Shown here: positions 6,903 to 14,569 of the stretch, piece after piece
How positions within the stretch are numbered: position 1 is the stretch's first letter
Layout of the letters: every line of letters starts with the position of its first letter
NCBI GenBank assembly: GCA_021797295.1
Contig: JAKAAA010000010.1
Location: forward strand, 1-17,822
Direction of reading: 5' to 3'
Length of the DNA stretch: 17,822 nt
Source: Thermoplasmata archaeon
GTDB taxonomy: Archaea; Thermoplasmatota; Thermoplasmata; Thermoplasmatales; Thermoplasmataceae
Notes under the pieces: generated by a model
What the model was told of the DNA's origin: nothing
What the model saw: the letters and a program-made list of their open reading frames with translations, nothing else
Database searches by the model: none
Program-made: the position numbers and the translations under genes

Positions 6903-7772
6903 ATGGATAAAATAATTTTAATTGTTGACACAGGTGTCGATGATGCTATGGCAATGATACTTCTTAAAAGAAATGGAATAACGCCCGAGTTCATTGTAGC
7001 CCAGTCAGGTAACTCGTCGCTGGAAAATACATACAGAAATACAGTGGGAATAGCCAGAGAACTTGAACTTGATTGCCCGGTATACCCCGGCTCCTCCACG
7101 CCTATGATAAAACCACCGTTTTATGAAGATTTCCACGGAAAGAATGGCCTAGCATGCTATAGATTCCCTGATGCGCCTATCAAGGATACAGAAAATGGCA
7201 TAATTAAAATGTATGAATCTTTAAAGCATGAAAGATACAGAATTCTATCCACATCTCCATTGACCTCCCTCGCACTTGCTGTGAGACTGGATGCCAGCAT
7301 AATACATAATATCATAGACATAACGATTATGGGCGGGGCATTCAAGAGAACACAGTGGGGAAACGGCAATATGGGAGATTCTGAATTCAACATATTCTAT
7401 GATCCTGAAGCTGCCAGGATAGTATTTGATATGGATTTAAAGGAAACGGTAATACCACTCGATCTTACAATGAAACCCGAACTGGCCTTAAATAAATTAT
7501 TAACAGTCCGGAACAGGGATAAGGTTGGAGATTTTGTTGAGAAAGCAACCGAGTTTATGCTTGAAAAACACGGAAGCTATGAACTGCATGACCCTATTGC
7601 AGCATATGCAACTATTAATCCCGGAGCTTTTACATTTATTAGTGGAAAAATAAATGTAGATTCAAACGGTGTTACCACTATTGATGAAAATATAAAATCA
7701 AAGCAGCGTATAGCAGTTGATATGGATTCCAGTGCATTCAGGAATGAGATAATCGGAACTATTTATAGATGA
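6903..7772 (+). CDS. Inosine/uridine-preferring-type nucleoside hydrolase
   Basis: This 289-residue protein belongs to the nucleoside hydrolase (IUNH) family, which splits the N-glycosidic bond of ribonucleosides using a bound calcium ion. The N-terminal fingerprint reads IVDTGVDDA: the general-base/calcium Asp (D9) and the DD pair (D13/D14) are kept, but the first Asp of the usual DxDxxxDD motif is Ile7. Also present are SGNSSLEN, the MGGAF strand, SEFNIFYDPEAARIVF, and HDPIAAY supplying the C-terminal His-Asp. Length is slightly under the family norm. It is followed 37 bases later by a deoxyribosyltransferase-like gene and then a kinase, with a nucleobase permease nearby, so nucleoside salvage is the likely context. 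Substrate specificity is unknown. Confidence 0.9.
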   Translation: MDKIILIVDTGVDDAMAMILLKRNGITPEFIVAQSGNSSLENTYRNTVGIARELELDCPVYPGSSTPMIKPPFYEDFHGKNGLACYRFPDAPIKDTENGIIKMYESLKHERYRILSTSPLTSLALAVRLDASIIHNIIDITIMGGAFKRTQWGNGNMGDSEFNIFYDPEAARIVFDMDLKETVIPLDLTMKPELALNKLLTVRNRDKVGDFVEKATEFMLEKHGSYELHDPIAAYATINPGAFTFISGKINVDSNGVTTIDENIKSKQRIAVDMDSSAFRNEIIGTIYR

Positions 7773-7809
7773 GTACAAAAACCTTTAATGCTAATAGATA
7801 TCTCTCTTT

Positions 7810-8268
7810 ATGAAAAGGTATGATATCTATATTTCCGCACCTCTTTTCAATGAAATGGAATTAAAATTCAATGAGAATATGAGTAGATTTCTCGAAGAAA
7901 GGAAATTTTCAACTTATCTGCCCCAGAGAGACGGCGGAGAGGATGAGATGCTTTTAAAGGATCCAGAACTCTGGCCTGAAACTAGCAAGAGGGTTTTTGA
8001 ACGTGATGTGGAGGCATTAAAGGATTCATCAGCATTGCTCATGATAATGGATGGCAGGGTTCCGGATGAAGGAGCCTGTGTTGAGCTCGGCATGGCATAT
8101 GCATTTAGAAAGATCTGTATCGGTTTTCAGACGGACACCAGAAGTTTTGCCACCGGGCAGAACAATCTTATGCTAGATCACTCACTCTCATTTCCTATTG
8201 TGCATAACTGGGAAGATCTGAACCAATTACTGGAAAAAGAACGAAAGGAAATTAAAAAAGATTTTTAA
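7810..8268 (+). CDS. Nucleoside 2-deoxyribosyltransferase family protein
   Basis: This 152-residue protein has the N-deoxyribosyltransferase fold. It starts with the family's YISAPLFNEME strand-loop, has YLPQRDGGE, then DGRVPDEGACVELGMA (81-96), in which E92 is the catalytic glutamate. QNNLML (about 117-122) provides the residues that complete a neighbouring subunit's site. The family exchanges or hydrolyses bases on 2'-deoxynucleosides or nucleotides. It follows the nucleoside hydrolase by 37 bases on the same strand. CTTTAA at 7783-7788 could be its own TATA element, or the two genes may be co-transcribed. Together they suggest base salvage or clearance of damaged nucleosides. The exact substrate cannot be read from sequence. 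Confidence 0.85.
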   Translation: MKRYDIYISAPLFNEMELKFNENMSRFLEERKFSTYLPQRDGGEDEMLLKDPELWPETSKRVFERDVEALKDSSALLMIMDGRVPDEGACVELGMAYAFRKICIGFQTDTRSFATGQNNLMLDHSLSFPIVHNWEDLNQLLEKERKEIKKDF

Positions 8269-8333
8269 CTTTAACCGTGGCAGTATATTCTAATAATTGG
8301 AGGGAAAATAGTTTGCTTATATATATCGAGCTT

Positions 8334-8344
8334 AATAATTTAAA
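8334..8344 (+). promoter_or_regulatory. TATA box of the pantothenate kinase gene
   Basis: AATAATTTAAA lies 23-33 bases before the ATG at 8367. A second AT-rich element (TTATATATAT, about 8317-8326) is farther away and would give a leader of some 20 bases. Confidence 0.45.
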
Positions 8345-8366
8345 TAGTCTATAACTATCTGAGAAT

Positions 8367-9323
8367 ATGGATGAAATCGCCGTTTCTCCCGGAAAAATCC
8401 GTTCAAGCCTTTATCTTACATTTAACAGAGATCAATGGGCACAGAGGCGTGGCAATCTTGAAATAAAACTTTCTGCTGATGATCTAAAGAAAATCCTTGC
8501 ATTGAATGATAAAATTACCGAACTGGAGGTAAGAGATTTTTATTTTCCGATAACCAGACTTCTGGAACTTTCGATTAATAATGACAGAAATTTATACAAA
8601 GAACGTAACAGATTCATCGGCATCAATCCCGCTAAAGTTCCATTCATTATTGGAGTAACTGGAAGCGTAGCAGTTGGTAAAAGCACCACATCGCGGTTAC
8701 TCAAAACTCTTCTGGAAAGGATCAATCCTGAATACAAAATTTATATTGTATCCACAGATAATTTTCTGAAAAATAATGCCAGGCTTAAGAAAGAAAATTT
8801 AATGGAAAGAAAGGGATTCCCTGAAAGCTACGATATGCAGGCTCTTATAAGTTTCCTTGTTGATATCAAATCAGGAAAAGCCAGTACAGAAATACCTGTA
8901 TATTCGCACCTCAAATATGATATACTGCCAGAAAAGCAGGAAATTATTAATCCTGATATAATTATACTGGAAGGATTGAACATACTCCAGGTTGATAACT
9001 CTAAGACCCCAAATCAGATATACGTTTCAGATTTTCTGGATTTTTCTATCTTTATCGATGCGAATGTAAGTTTTATCAAGCAATGGTTCATTGAAAGATT
9101 TTTCCTTTTAATGGAAACTGCATTTAGGGACAAAAACTCATATTTCCAGCAGTATTCACAGTTTTCCAGGGAAGAGGCTACAGAAACTGCCTCGAGGATC
9201 TGGGATGAAATAAATGGCAAGAATTATGAGGAAAATATTATTAAAACCAGATACAGGGCAGAGTTAATTATTGAAAAGGATAGAGATCATAGCATAGAGA
9301 AGATAATGATGAAAAAGTTATAA
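8367..9323 (+). CDS. coaA: Type I (bacterial-type) pantothenate kinase
   Basis: This 318-residue P-loop kinase matches prokaryotic type I CoaA in length and layout. An N-terminal helical part contains FNRDQWAQRR and the FYFPITRLLEL segment. Then come Walker A GSVAVGKST (99-107), the STDNFL strand, KGFPESYDMQAL, PVYSHLKYDI, IILEGLNIL, and the C-terminal F-R-D region ending near KNYEENIIKTR. It phosphorylates pantothenate in CoA synthesis. Thermoplasmatales lack the archaeal pantoate kinase, and Picrophilus torridus has a characterised, CoA-insensitive distant CoaA homologue, so this gene fits that replacement and points to the same order. It has its own TATA box and ends 12 bases from the convergent regulator gene. 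Confidence 0.88.
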   Translation: MDEIAVSPGKIRSSLYLTFNRDQWAQRRGNLEIKLSADDLKKILALNDKITELEVRDFYFPITRLLELSINNDRNLYKERNRFIGINPAKVPFIIGVTGSVAVGKSTTSRLLKTLLERINPEYKIYIVSTDNFLKNNARLKKENLMERKGFPESYDMQALISFLVDIKSGKASTEIPVYSHLKYDILPEKQEIINPDIIILEGLNILQVDNSKTPNQIYVSDFLDFSIFIDANVSFIKQWFIERFFLLMETAFRDKNSYFQQYSQFSREEATETASRIWDEINGKNYEENIIKTRYRAELIIEKDRDHSIEKIMMKKL

Positions 9324-9335
9324 TGCCATTACCTC

Positions 9336-9998
9336 TTATTTCACCCTTCCTATTACAGTAAATATTTTATTCTCTGTATTTCTAAGAATTGTGGAAACTC
9401 TTGATTTTGATATGCCCGCAATATTTGCAATTCCCTGCATGTTGACCCTTCTCGGACTGTTAAAAAAACCATTGGAAAGACAAATACCCAAAATCCGTGA
9501 TTCTGCAGGGGAAAGGATATTGTAAAGGCTTCCTGGATAGATGTGCCTCATCATATCATTTTCACTCAATTCTTTTAACTGAAGTATTTTTATATTGCTA
9601 TCAATCTTTATTTCTTCCTTGAGTTCTTTGATAGTTTCGTGCCTTGCCATGAGATAATAGGACTCCACTCCGTTTGCAACTTCTGCATTCATAATATTAA
9701 TGCCTGGAGCGGAAATTTTCTGTATAATAGATCCATTATATGGAACAGACATAGAAAGAAGATATGTTTTTTTTAAATCTGTTTTAGAAACCGAGAGATT
9801 TGCAAAAACATACTTGGTACGAATATTATTCAGAAATTGTTTAATATTGCCACTATAATATACATATCTAACTGCTTTCAGTTTTCCCTCATTACTTTCC
9901 CTCCATATCAAGGAGTCGTGATAACCTTCATATGTAAATGACGTCCAGCAATCTGTATGCCTGATTACAAGATTGAACATACTTACAGTTTCTTCCAT
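9336..9998 (-). CDS. Bat-type HTH_10 transcriptional regulator
   Basis: This 220-residue protein ends in a clear bacterio-opsin-activator HTH domain (HTH_10). The pattern begins LSPAESRILGICLSNGFF, continues NSPRRVNMQGIANIAG and then ISKSRVSTILRNTENKIF, over about the last 55 residues. The N-terminal 150 residues match the general size of the sensor part in such regulators but carry no motif I can name. ATG 9998 is preferred over the in-frame TTG at 10004 because a TATA-like box lies 19-28 bases upstream of it. The gene is divergent from the NCS1 permease, and the shared spacer holds a 9-bp inverted repeat touching its own promoter, so autoregulation and control of the permease are likely (inference). 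Confidence 0.85.
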   Translation of the reverse strand: MEETVSMFNLVIRHTDCWTSFTYEGYHDSLIWRESNEGKLKAVRYVYYSGNIKQFLNNIRTKYVFANLSVSKTDLKKTYLLSMSVPYNGSIIQKISAPGINIMNAEVANGVESYYLMARHETIKELKEEIKIDSNIKILQLKELSENDMMRHIYPGSLYNILSPAESRILGICLSNGFFNSPRRVNMQGIANIAGISKSRVSTILRNTENKIFTVIGRVK

Positions 9999-10016
9999 TA
10001 TCAATTAACATATCAA

Positions 10017-10026
10017 TATATTTAAA
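10017..10026 (-). promoter_or_regulatory. TATA box of the Bat-type regulator gene
   Basis: The minus strand reads GTTTAAATAT, 19-28 bases before the ATG at 9998. It overlaps the left arm of the inverted repeat at 10022-10060, so a protein bound there would compete with TBP. Confidence 0.45.
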
Positions 10027-10060
10027 CATTACAGCAACTTATACTTTAATAAATGTTTAA
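10022..10060. promoter_or_regulatory. Operator candidate: 9-bp inverted repeat TTAAACATT-N21-AATGTTTAA
   Basis: TTAAACATT (10022-10030) and AATGTTTAA (10052-10060) are perfect inverted copies, with centres 30 bp apart, close to three helical turns. They lie in the 173-base spacer between the divergent regulator and permease genes. The left arm overlaps the regulator's TATA box and the right arm lies about 85 bases before the permease TATA box. This arrangement suits a dimeric or tetrameric regulator, most simply the adjacent Bat-type protein. Confidence 0.45.
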
Positions 10061-10142
10061 TCTCAATTTCCCTGATAAAATCCCCAGATTAAGCATATCA
10101 TGTAGTATTGTCTGAATAATATGTTGATATGTAAACAGGTAT

Positions 10143-10156
10143 ATTTATATATAAAA
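10143..10156 (+). promoter_or_regulatory. TATA box of the NCS1 permease gene
   Basis: ATTTATATATAAAA lies 16-29 bases before the ATG at 10172. It decides the start: the longer frame from ATG 10121 would place this element inside the coding region. Confidence 0.5.
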
Positions 10157-10171
10157 TTCTTTTCCGTTTTT

Positions 10172-11611
10172 ATGGTAGTTAAGAGTTTTGATAATGAAGT
10201 GGTAGAACACAGGCTGGAGGTCGTGGGTGTAAATCCTATACCGAACAGTGCCAGGACAATGTCCTCAAAAAAAATATTGATATTCTGGGCTATGGCCAGT
10301 GCATCTGCACTTACCCCAATTGTCGGATTGGAATTATATTACATGGGAATTCCGTTTGCAACGATAGCAATCATCCTTGCATTGCTTATAGGTGTAATAC
10401 CTGCAGGGCTTGTTGCTGAAATGGGAAGGCAGATTCCAGTTCCATCTCTGGTCGTCTCAAGGAAAACCTATGGATTTATGACATCTGGAGCATATTCCCT
10501 TGTCTTTACATTTCTGAATCTGGGATTTTTCGGCCTGAACGATACTGTCGGTGCAGCAATTATAAGCAGTTTAACCCATACAAACATAATAATCTGGTAT
10601 ATTGTAATGGGTATAATTCAGGTTGTGCTGGTATTATTCGGTGCAAAGTGGCTTGAATACTTCTTCAGGTACAGCGCTCCAGTTCTTATAGTAAGCTATA
10701 TCATTCTGGCTTACTTCCTTCTTACATCATATAAAATTAATTTCTCAATGCTAATGCATCCTATAGGCGCTTTTACATGGGGCGGCGCTCTCAATTTTCT
10801 TCTAGGTTTTTCTATACTTGCATGGTCATATAAAATTTCAACCCAGACCAGATTTGCACATCCATTTTCAAACAAAGACTCTGCTTCAAAGAAGTTCACC
10901 TACTTCATATCCAGCCCTATAGGAATCATGATTCCTGTATTGCTCATGGGACTTATTGGCCTGGTCGGAAACAGTGTGGATCCCAAAACAGGCTGGAATA
11001 TCGCGATACTATCATTCCCCGGGCTTCACGGACTTTTCGGCATAGTTGTGTTTATTGCTGCACTGGGTGTTTCTCTTGCTATCATACATACAAATGCCAT
11101 GAATTTATATCCGGCAACGGCCGACCTACTGGCTGCCCTGCAACCAGCATTTAAAAAGAAACCTAATGAAAAATTAGCCCAGCCCATAGCAACAATACTG
11201 CTGGGCGCCGGAGGAATAATACTTGCAATAGCAGGAATACTGGCACATATAGAAACATTTATAGATACTCTTGCTGCAATAATATTTCCGTTCACATTCA
11301 TACTCATATTCGACTGGTTTGTACATTTAAGGCATACAACAAAGATAGGCGATTACTATAATATACCCAAATCCATTTTCATGAACGTCAGAATAGATGC
11401 GCTCATTCCTGCACTGATAGGCACAGTCATTGCAATATTCGGAATAGGACCTTATGACTTCATATTCAATTACTTCCCGGAGGCACTTTTTGGTTCTCTT
11501 GTCGGTCTTCTAATCTACATTGGGGTTTACTACGGCTATACTTCCCGGCATATAAATAGTAGGGAGCATTATAATGAAGATATAAATTATGCAGATTTTG
11601 AAACAGAATAA
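10172..11611 (+). CDS. NCS1-family nucleobase/allantoin/cytosine permease
   Basis: This is a 479-residue membrane protein with about twelve hydrophobic segments. It resembles the NCS1 cation symporters for purines, cytosine, uracil, allantoin or thiamine. Characteristic features are the cytoplasmic start VVGVNPIPNSARTMSS, helix 1 with SASALTPIVG, the G-rich GVIPAGLVAEMGRQ, a conserved SRKTYGF loop, and GFFGLNDTVGAA. ATG 10172 is chosen because the strong TATA box lies just before it; an in-frame ATG at 10121 would add 17 residues. Its divergent neighbour is a Bat-type regulator, and nucleoside-cleaving enzymes lie about 2 kb away, so nucleobase import is plausible. The precise substrate cannot be read. 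Confidence 0.85.
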   Translation: MVVKSFDNEVVEHRLEVVGVNPIPNSARTMSSKKILIFWAMASASALTPIVGLELYYMGIPFATIAIILALLIGVIPAGLVAEMGRQIPVPSLVVSRKTYGFMTSGAYSLVFTFLNLGFFGLNDTVGAAIISSLTHTNIIIWYIVMGIIQVVLVLFGAKWLEYFFRYSAPVLIVSYIILAYFLLTSYKINFSMLMHPIGAFTWGGALNFLLGFSILAWSYKISTQTRFAHPFSNKDSASKKFTYFISSPIGIMIPVLLMGLIGLVGNSVDPKTGWNIAILSFPGLHGLFGIVVFIAALGVSLAIIHTNAMNLYPATADLLAALQPAFKKKPNEKLAQPIATILLGAGGIILAIAGILAHIETFIDTLAAIIFPFTFILIFDWFVHLRHTTKIGDYYNIPKSIFMNVRIDALIPALIGTVIAIFGIGPYDFIFNYFPEALFGSLVGLLIYIGVYYGYTSRHINSREHYNEDINYADFETE

Positions 11612-11651
11612 ATTTTATTTTTAAATTTGTTTATATAAATAAATATATATA

Positions 11652-11661
11652 CTATATATAA
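11652..11661 (+). promoter_or_regulatory. TATA box of the MHS-type transporter gene
   Basis: CTATATATAA would set transcription to start near 11680-11687, giving a leader of roughly 50 bases before ATG 11736. This is unlike the leaderless arrangement of most neighbours. Confidence 0.4.
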
Positions 11662-11723
11662 ATTATTGGATGTAATTCAGTAATATCTTTTAACATGGCT
11701 GTTTAATGCCGTGTATTTCATCA

Positions 11724-11728
11724 GGAGG
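11724..11728 (+). promoter_or_regulatory. Shine-Dalgarno GGAGG that decides the transporter start
   Basis: GGAGG ends seven bases before ATG 11736. It argues for that start over the in-frame ATG 11706, which overlaps the stop of a three-codon upstream ORF (ATG 11695, TAA 11704-11706). Confidence 0.55.
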
Positions 11729-11735
11729 AACTATT

Positions 11736-13034
11736 ATGGCTAATGGTAGATTTATAGGATTTACACGGAATGAAATATTGCAGGTTTCGGCAGCATGGGG
11801 AGGCTGGATACTGGATGGATATACATCCATTGCATATCTTTTAGTATTCTCTTATATGAGCATCCTCATATTTCCAAAATCCCTTGGTTATCTGGCCCTG
11901 GTACTCACGCTTCTACCGGTAACGTTCGGCGCGGCTGCCAGATCGTTCGGTTCCGCGATTTTAGGGAATTTTATCGGGGATAAAAAAGGCAGGAAGAATA
12001 TGCTCAGTATTTCCATTGTTGGATTTTCTGTTCTATCTGCTGCTATCGGATTAATCCCAACATACGCACAGGCCGGCATAGCATCACCTGTCCTGCTTTA
12101 TGTTCTTTTATTCCTGGATGGAATATTTGCCGGCGCGGAATATGGTGGCGGAACAGCTTTATCAATGGAAAGCGTGAGACCGGAAAAAAGGGAACAGGCA
12201 GGAGCCTTTGTACAATCCGGTTTTGGAACAGGATATTTTCTTATAGTATTTGTTGAAATACTTTTAGTTGGTTCCATGGGAACAGCGGCATTTGCATCCT
12301 ATGGCTGGAGGATATTAATGCTGACATCCATAATTCCCGGGCTCATTACGCTCGTAATCAGGCACCTGTCAAAGGAGACTGAGATATTTGATGAAATGAA
12401 GAAAACCAATGAGGTTGAGAAATCGCCAGTAAGAAAAATGTTCAAAAATGGGAGAAGCATAGTATTCGGGTTGATGATTACATCCGGCCTTTTGTTCATG
12501 AATACTGCTACAGGTTCCTTCTATCCAGTTATTGGCAGTGATGACTTCCTGAATCTGGGTTCCGGACTTTTATACGCTTTACTGATAATCAATTTCTTCT
12601 CTCTCCTCGGTGTCTGGAGTGGTGGAATCCTTGCAAGAAGCTTCAGAGACAGAAGAATACCAATGCTGATATTCTCCATAATCTTCACCGCACCTACTGT
12701 ATTATTTGTTATCTTCGGCTACACGACGAACCTGTTTATGTTTACCCTGGTATTTTCAGTACAGTTATTCCTGGAAGCACTTATATTCTCCGCACTTCCT
12801 GTATTCCTGGCCGAGTCCTTCAGCAAGAGGTTCCGTTCCACTGCAATAGGATTAATATATAACGGTGGCGCAATTTTCGGAGGAACTGCCATAGTGTTAC
12901 TGACCGCTCCGGCACATATAATCAACATTAAAACTCTCTGGATTGTGGAAATGTATATAGCAGGAATAGTCCTTATACTGGGACTTGTACTGTACGGAAA
13001 GCAGGATCGTTCAATAGACCCGATAACCGAATAA
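11736..13034 (+). CDS. MFS transporter, metabolite:H+ symporter (MHS/sugar-porter) type
   Basis: This is a 432-residue major facilitator with about twelve membrane helices. Helix 1 contains WGGWILDGYTSIAYLLVFSY. The helix 2-3 loop GDKKGRKNML matches the GxxxD-(R/K)-x-GRR signature, and the helix 4-5 region GGGTALSMESVRPEKREQAG resembles MHS members that carry carboxylates or similar metabolites with protons. RDRRIPML repeats the loop motif in the second half. ATG 11736 is favoured by a GGAGG seven bases upstream; a frame from ATG 11706 would add ten residues. It lies 124 bases after the NCS1 permease with its own TATA box, and meets the Trm112-like gene tail to tail with 26 bases between. The substrate is unknown. 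Confidence 0.85.
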   Translation: MANGRFIGFTRNEILQVSAAWGGWILDGYTSIAYLLVFSYMSILIFPKSLGYLALVLTLLPVTFGAAARSFGSAILGNFIGDKKGRKNMLSISIVGFSVLSAAIGLIPTYAQAGIASPVLLYVLLFLDGIFAGAEYGGGTALSMESVRPEKREQAGAFVQSGFGTGYFLIVFVEILLVGSMGTAAFASYGWRILMLTSIIPGLITLVIRHLSKETEIFDEMKKTNEVEKSPVRKMFKNGRSIVFGLMITSGLLFMNTATGSFYPVIGSDDFLNLGSGLLYALLIINFFSLLGVWSGGILARSFRDRRIPMLIFSIIFTAPTVLFVIFGYTTNLFMFTLVFSVQLFLEALIFSALPVFLAESFSKRFRSTAIGLIYNGGAIFGGTAIVLLTAPAHIINIKTLWIVEMYIAGIVLILGLVLYGKQDRSIDPITE

Positions 13035-13060
13035 TCTATGGAAAATTATCATATATTATT

Positions 13061-13375
13061 TTATTTATAAATAGAATAAATTTCTTCAGGTATATTATTT
13101 TTATATGTTTCCAAAAATTCCTTATCTTTTTGATTATCCCTGGATTCCATCCGTAGCATTACAGTTATATCATTTATTACTGGATACCATGACCCACAGC
13201 TATGGCATAATATTATTCCATCTTTATATTGAGTTGAATTGATTTTATCTATTTTTGTTTGACCGTTTCCATCCCATGCATAGCGTATTGTTGCTCCTTC
13301 GGCGAATATAAAAATCTCAAAATCTGATTTCCGACACTCAGGACACTGTAAAACCTCGATGAAACGATCTTCCAT
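13061..13375 (-). CDS. Trm112-like zinc-binding protein
   Basis: This 104-residue protein has two CxxC pairs, C11-x2-C14 (LQCPECRKSDF) and C57-x2-C60 (ILCHSCGSWYPVINDITVML). The first CPxC, then GIxLCxxCxxWYPxxxDIxxML near the end, is the Trm112/UPF0434 zinc-ribbon pattern. Trm112 proteins are small activating subunits that bind and stabilise several SAM-dependent methyltransferases acting on tRNA, rRNA and release factors in eukaryotes and archaea. A methyltransferase gene is divergently transcribed 137 bases away, so a complex between the two is the obvious inference. The 40-residue span between zinc pairs fits the family. A TATA box lies 18-31 bases before the ATG. Confidence 0.75.
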   Translation of the reverse strand: MEDRFIEVLQCPECRKSDFEIFIFAEGATIRYAWDGNGQTKIDKINSTQYKDGIILCHSCGSWYPVINDITVMLRMESRDNQKDKEFLETYKNNIPEEIYSIYK

Positions 13376-13392
13376 TCATAAATATACACTGA

Positions 13393-13406
13393 TAATATAA
13401 ATATTT
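13393..13406 (-). promoter_or_regulatory. TATA box of the Trm112-like gene
   Basis: The AT-only segment ATAATATAAATATT lies 18-31 bases before the ATG at 13375 on the minus strand, fitting a leaderless transcript. Confidence 0.45.
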
Positions 13407-13481
13407 GTTCTTTAACCATATATTACGATGACACCGTATATTAGTATGAGACAAAAGTCAATTTATACCATTTATTGTAAA

Positions 13482-13493
13482 CATATTAATATT
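13482..13493 (+). promoter_or_regulatory. TATA box of the methyltransferase gene
   Basis: CATATTAATATT lies 20-31 bases before the ATG at 13513, fitting a leaderless transcript. It shares the divergent spacer with the Trm112-like promoter. Confidence 0.45.
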
Positions 13494-13512
13494 CTTACAT
13501 ATTATCTTATAG

Positions 13513-14196
13513 ATGGCTGAATTTGATAAAACTGGGGTTACCGACCGTGAATTAAATTCAATATATAATAAGATTCCGGAGGGCTATGATCGGGCTAATG
13601 CATACATATCATTTTTTCAGGACGTTAAGTGGAGAACATTTATCGCAAAACAGGTTATTGTTAATTATAAACCTGAAAAAATACTGGATGCTGCCTGTGG
13701 AAAGGGTGAACTTACATTTACAATTAGACAGTTTTCGGACGCTTTTACAGTAATGAGCGATTATTCAGAAAATATGCTTAAAAATGCTATTGTTAAGGGC
13801 AATATGGTACTTGCCTCCTTTGATAATCTTCCCTTCAAGGATAGTTCATTTGATTCTGTTATGAGCACCTTTGCGTTACATGCGGCCGACCGAATTGAAA
13901 CTGTTGTGAAAGAATTTGCCAGAGTAACTTCAAATTCAGTGGGAATTATAGCCATGGGAAAATCTGATAATAGATTCTTCCGGTTTATTTCAGGCGTATA
14001 TTTGAAATATATCCAGCCTTATATGGCAATACTTGGCCATGAAAAACCTTCAGATTACAGATTTATATATTATATCTATAAGCGAATACCAACAAATTCT
14101 GAGATAAAGTCCATTTTCGAGAAGTATTTTGTGCTCGATTTATTTGAGGAAAAAGCATTCGGAACTGTTTATATTATATCGGGTAGAAAAAGATAA
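13513..14196 (+). CDS. SAM-dependent methyltransferase, UbiE/MenG-like
   Basis: This 227-residue class I methyltransferase has the SAM-binding glycine motif LDAACGKGE (58-66), an acidic second-strand end (MSDYSENML), and LPFKDSSFDSVMSTFALHA at motif II/III. The start, GYDRANAYISFFQDVKWRTF, resembles the YD-x2-N-x2-LSF...WR entry of UbiE/MenG quinone methyltransferases. The later part (KPSDYRFIYYIYKRIP...IFEKYF) follows their pattern. A quinone-ring methylation role is possible, since Thermoplasmatales make methylated menaquinone/thermoplasmaquinone, but the substrate is not proven. The divergent neighbour is a Trm112-like protein, a class that activates methyltransferases, which makes an RNA or protein substrate an alternative. 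The gene appears complete and leaderless. Confidence 0.8.
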   Translation: MAEFDKTGVTDRELNSIYNKIPEGYDRANAYISFFQDVKWRTFIAKQVIVNYKPEKILDAACGKGELTFTIRQFSDAFTVMSDYSENMLKNAIVKGNMVLASFDNLPFKDSSFDSVMSTFALHAADRIETVVKEFARVTSNSVGIIAMGKSDNRFFRFISGVYLKYIQPYMAILGHEKPSDYRFIYYIYKRIPTNSEIKSIFEKYFVLDLFEEKAFGTVYIISGRKR

Positions 14197-14360
14197 GCCA
14201 TAATTACAAATCAATATAACAGGAAGAAAGCCAATGAATTTACGATATGAATAAATTCCTGTAATCATATAATATAAATTCAATAAATAATTAATTTTTA
14301 AAATATTTTTCAGAATATATCAGAGCATGATTTTTAAAACAACGATAAATTGAATATTTT

Positions 14361-14569
14361 AAGAATAAACATTATATTACAATTAAATGCGGATTAACAG
14401 TGGACAGGGATGACAATGCTGCATTAAATGTACTCAATGCTGTATTCAAAAAGATATTCTGCACAGGAAGAAAATACCCGCGGACTGTGGGAAATTAATG
14501 CCTGTGGAGGGGAAACCTATACCTGATAAGACAAGTTTTTCTGTAGAAGCAGGAAGATCCTATCTTTAG
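14361..14569 (+). pseudogene. tnpB: Frameshifted tnpB 3' fragment (IS200/IS605 remnant)
   Basis: The first frame, from about 14364, reads through KCGLTVDRDDNAALNVLNAV, the end of the TnpB zinc finger with its conserved DRD-x-NAA-x-N, and stops at TAA 14496-14498. The second frame (to TAG 14567-14569) carries KKIPADCGKLMPVEG and ends FSVEAGRSYL, matching the tail at 3-155. The two frames differ by one position, so an indel near 14440-14475 broke the gene. Nothing recognisable as TnpB remains upstream, so the RuvC-like domain has been lost and no protein function is expected. It occupies most of the 370-base gap between the methyltransferase and GNAT genes. Confidence 0.75.

Noticed and set aside
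10121..10171. Upstream ATG that would lengthen the NCS1 permease by 17 residues
   Set aside because: The extension contains the TATA box positioned for ATG 10172, and the family-like N-terminus begins at that later ATG.
14236..14258. GAATTTA-N9-TAAATTC inverted repeat downstream of the methyltransferase, as a terminator
   Set aside because: The stem is only 7 bp and AT-rich, with no following T-tract; archaeal termination does not need such hairpins.
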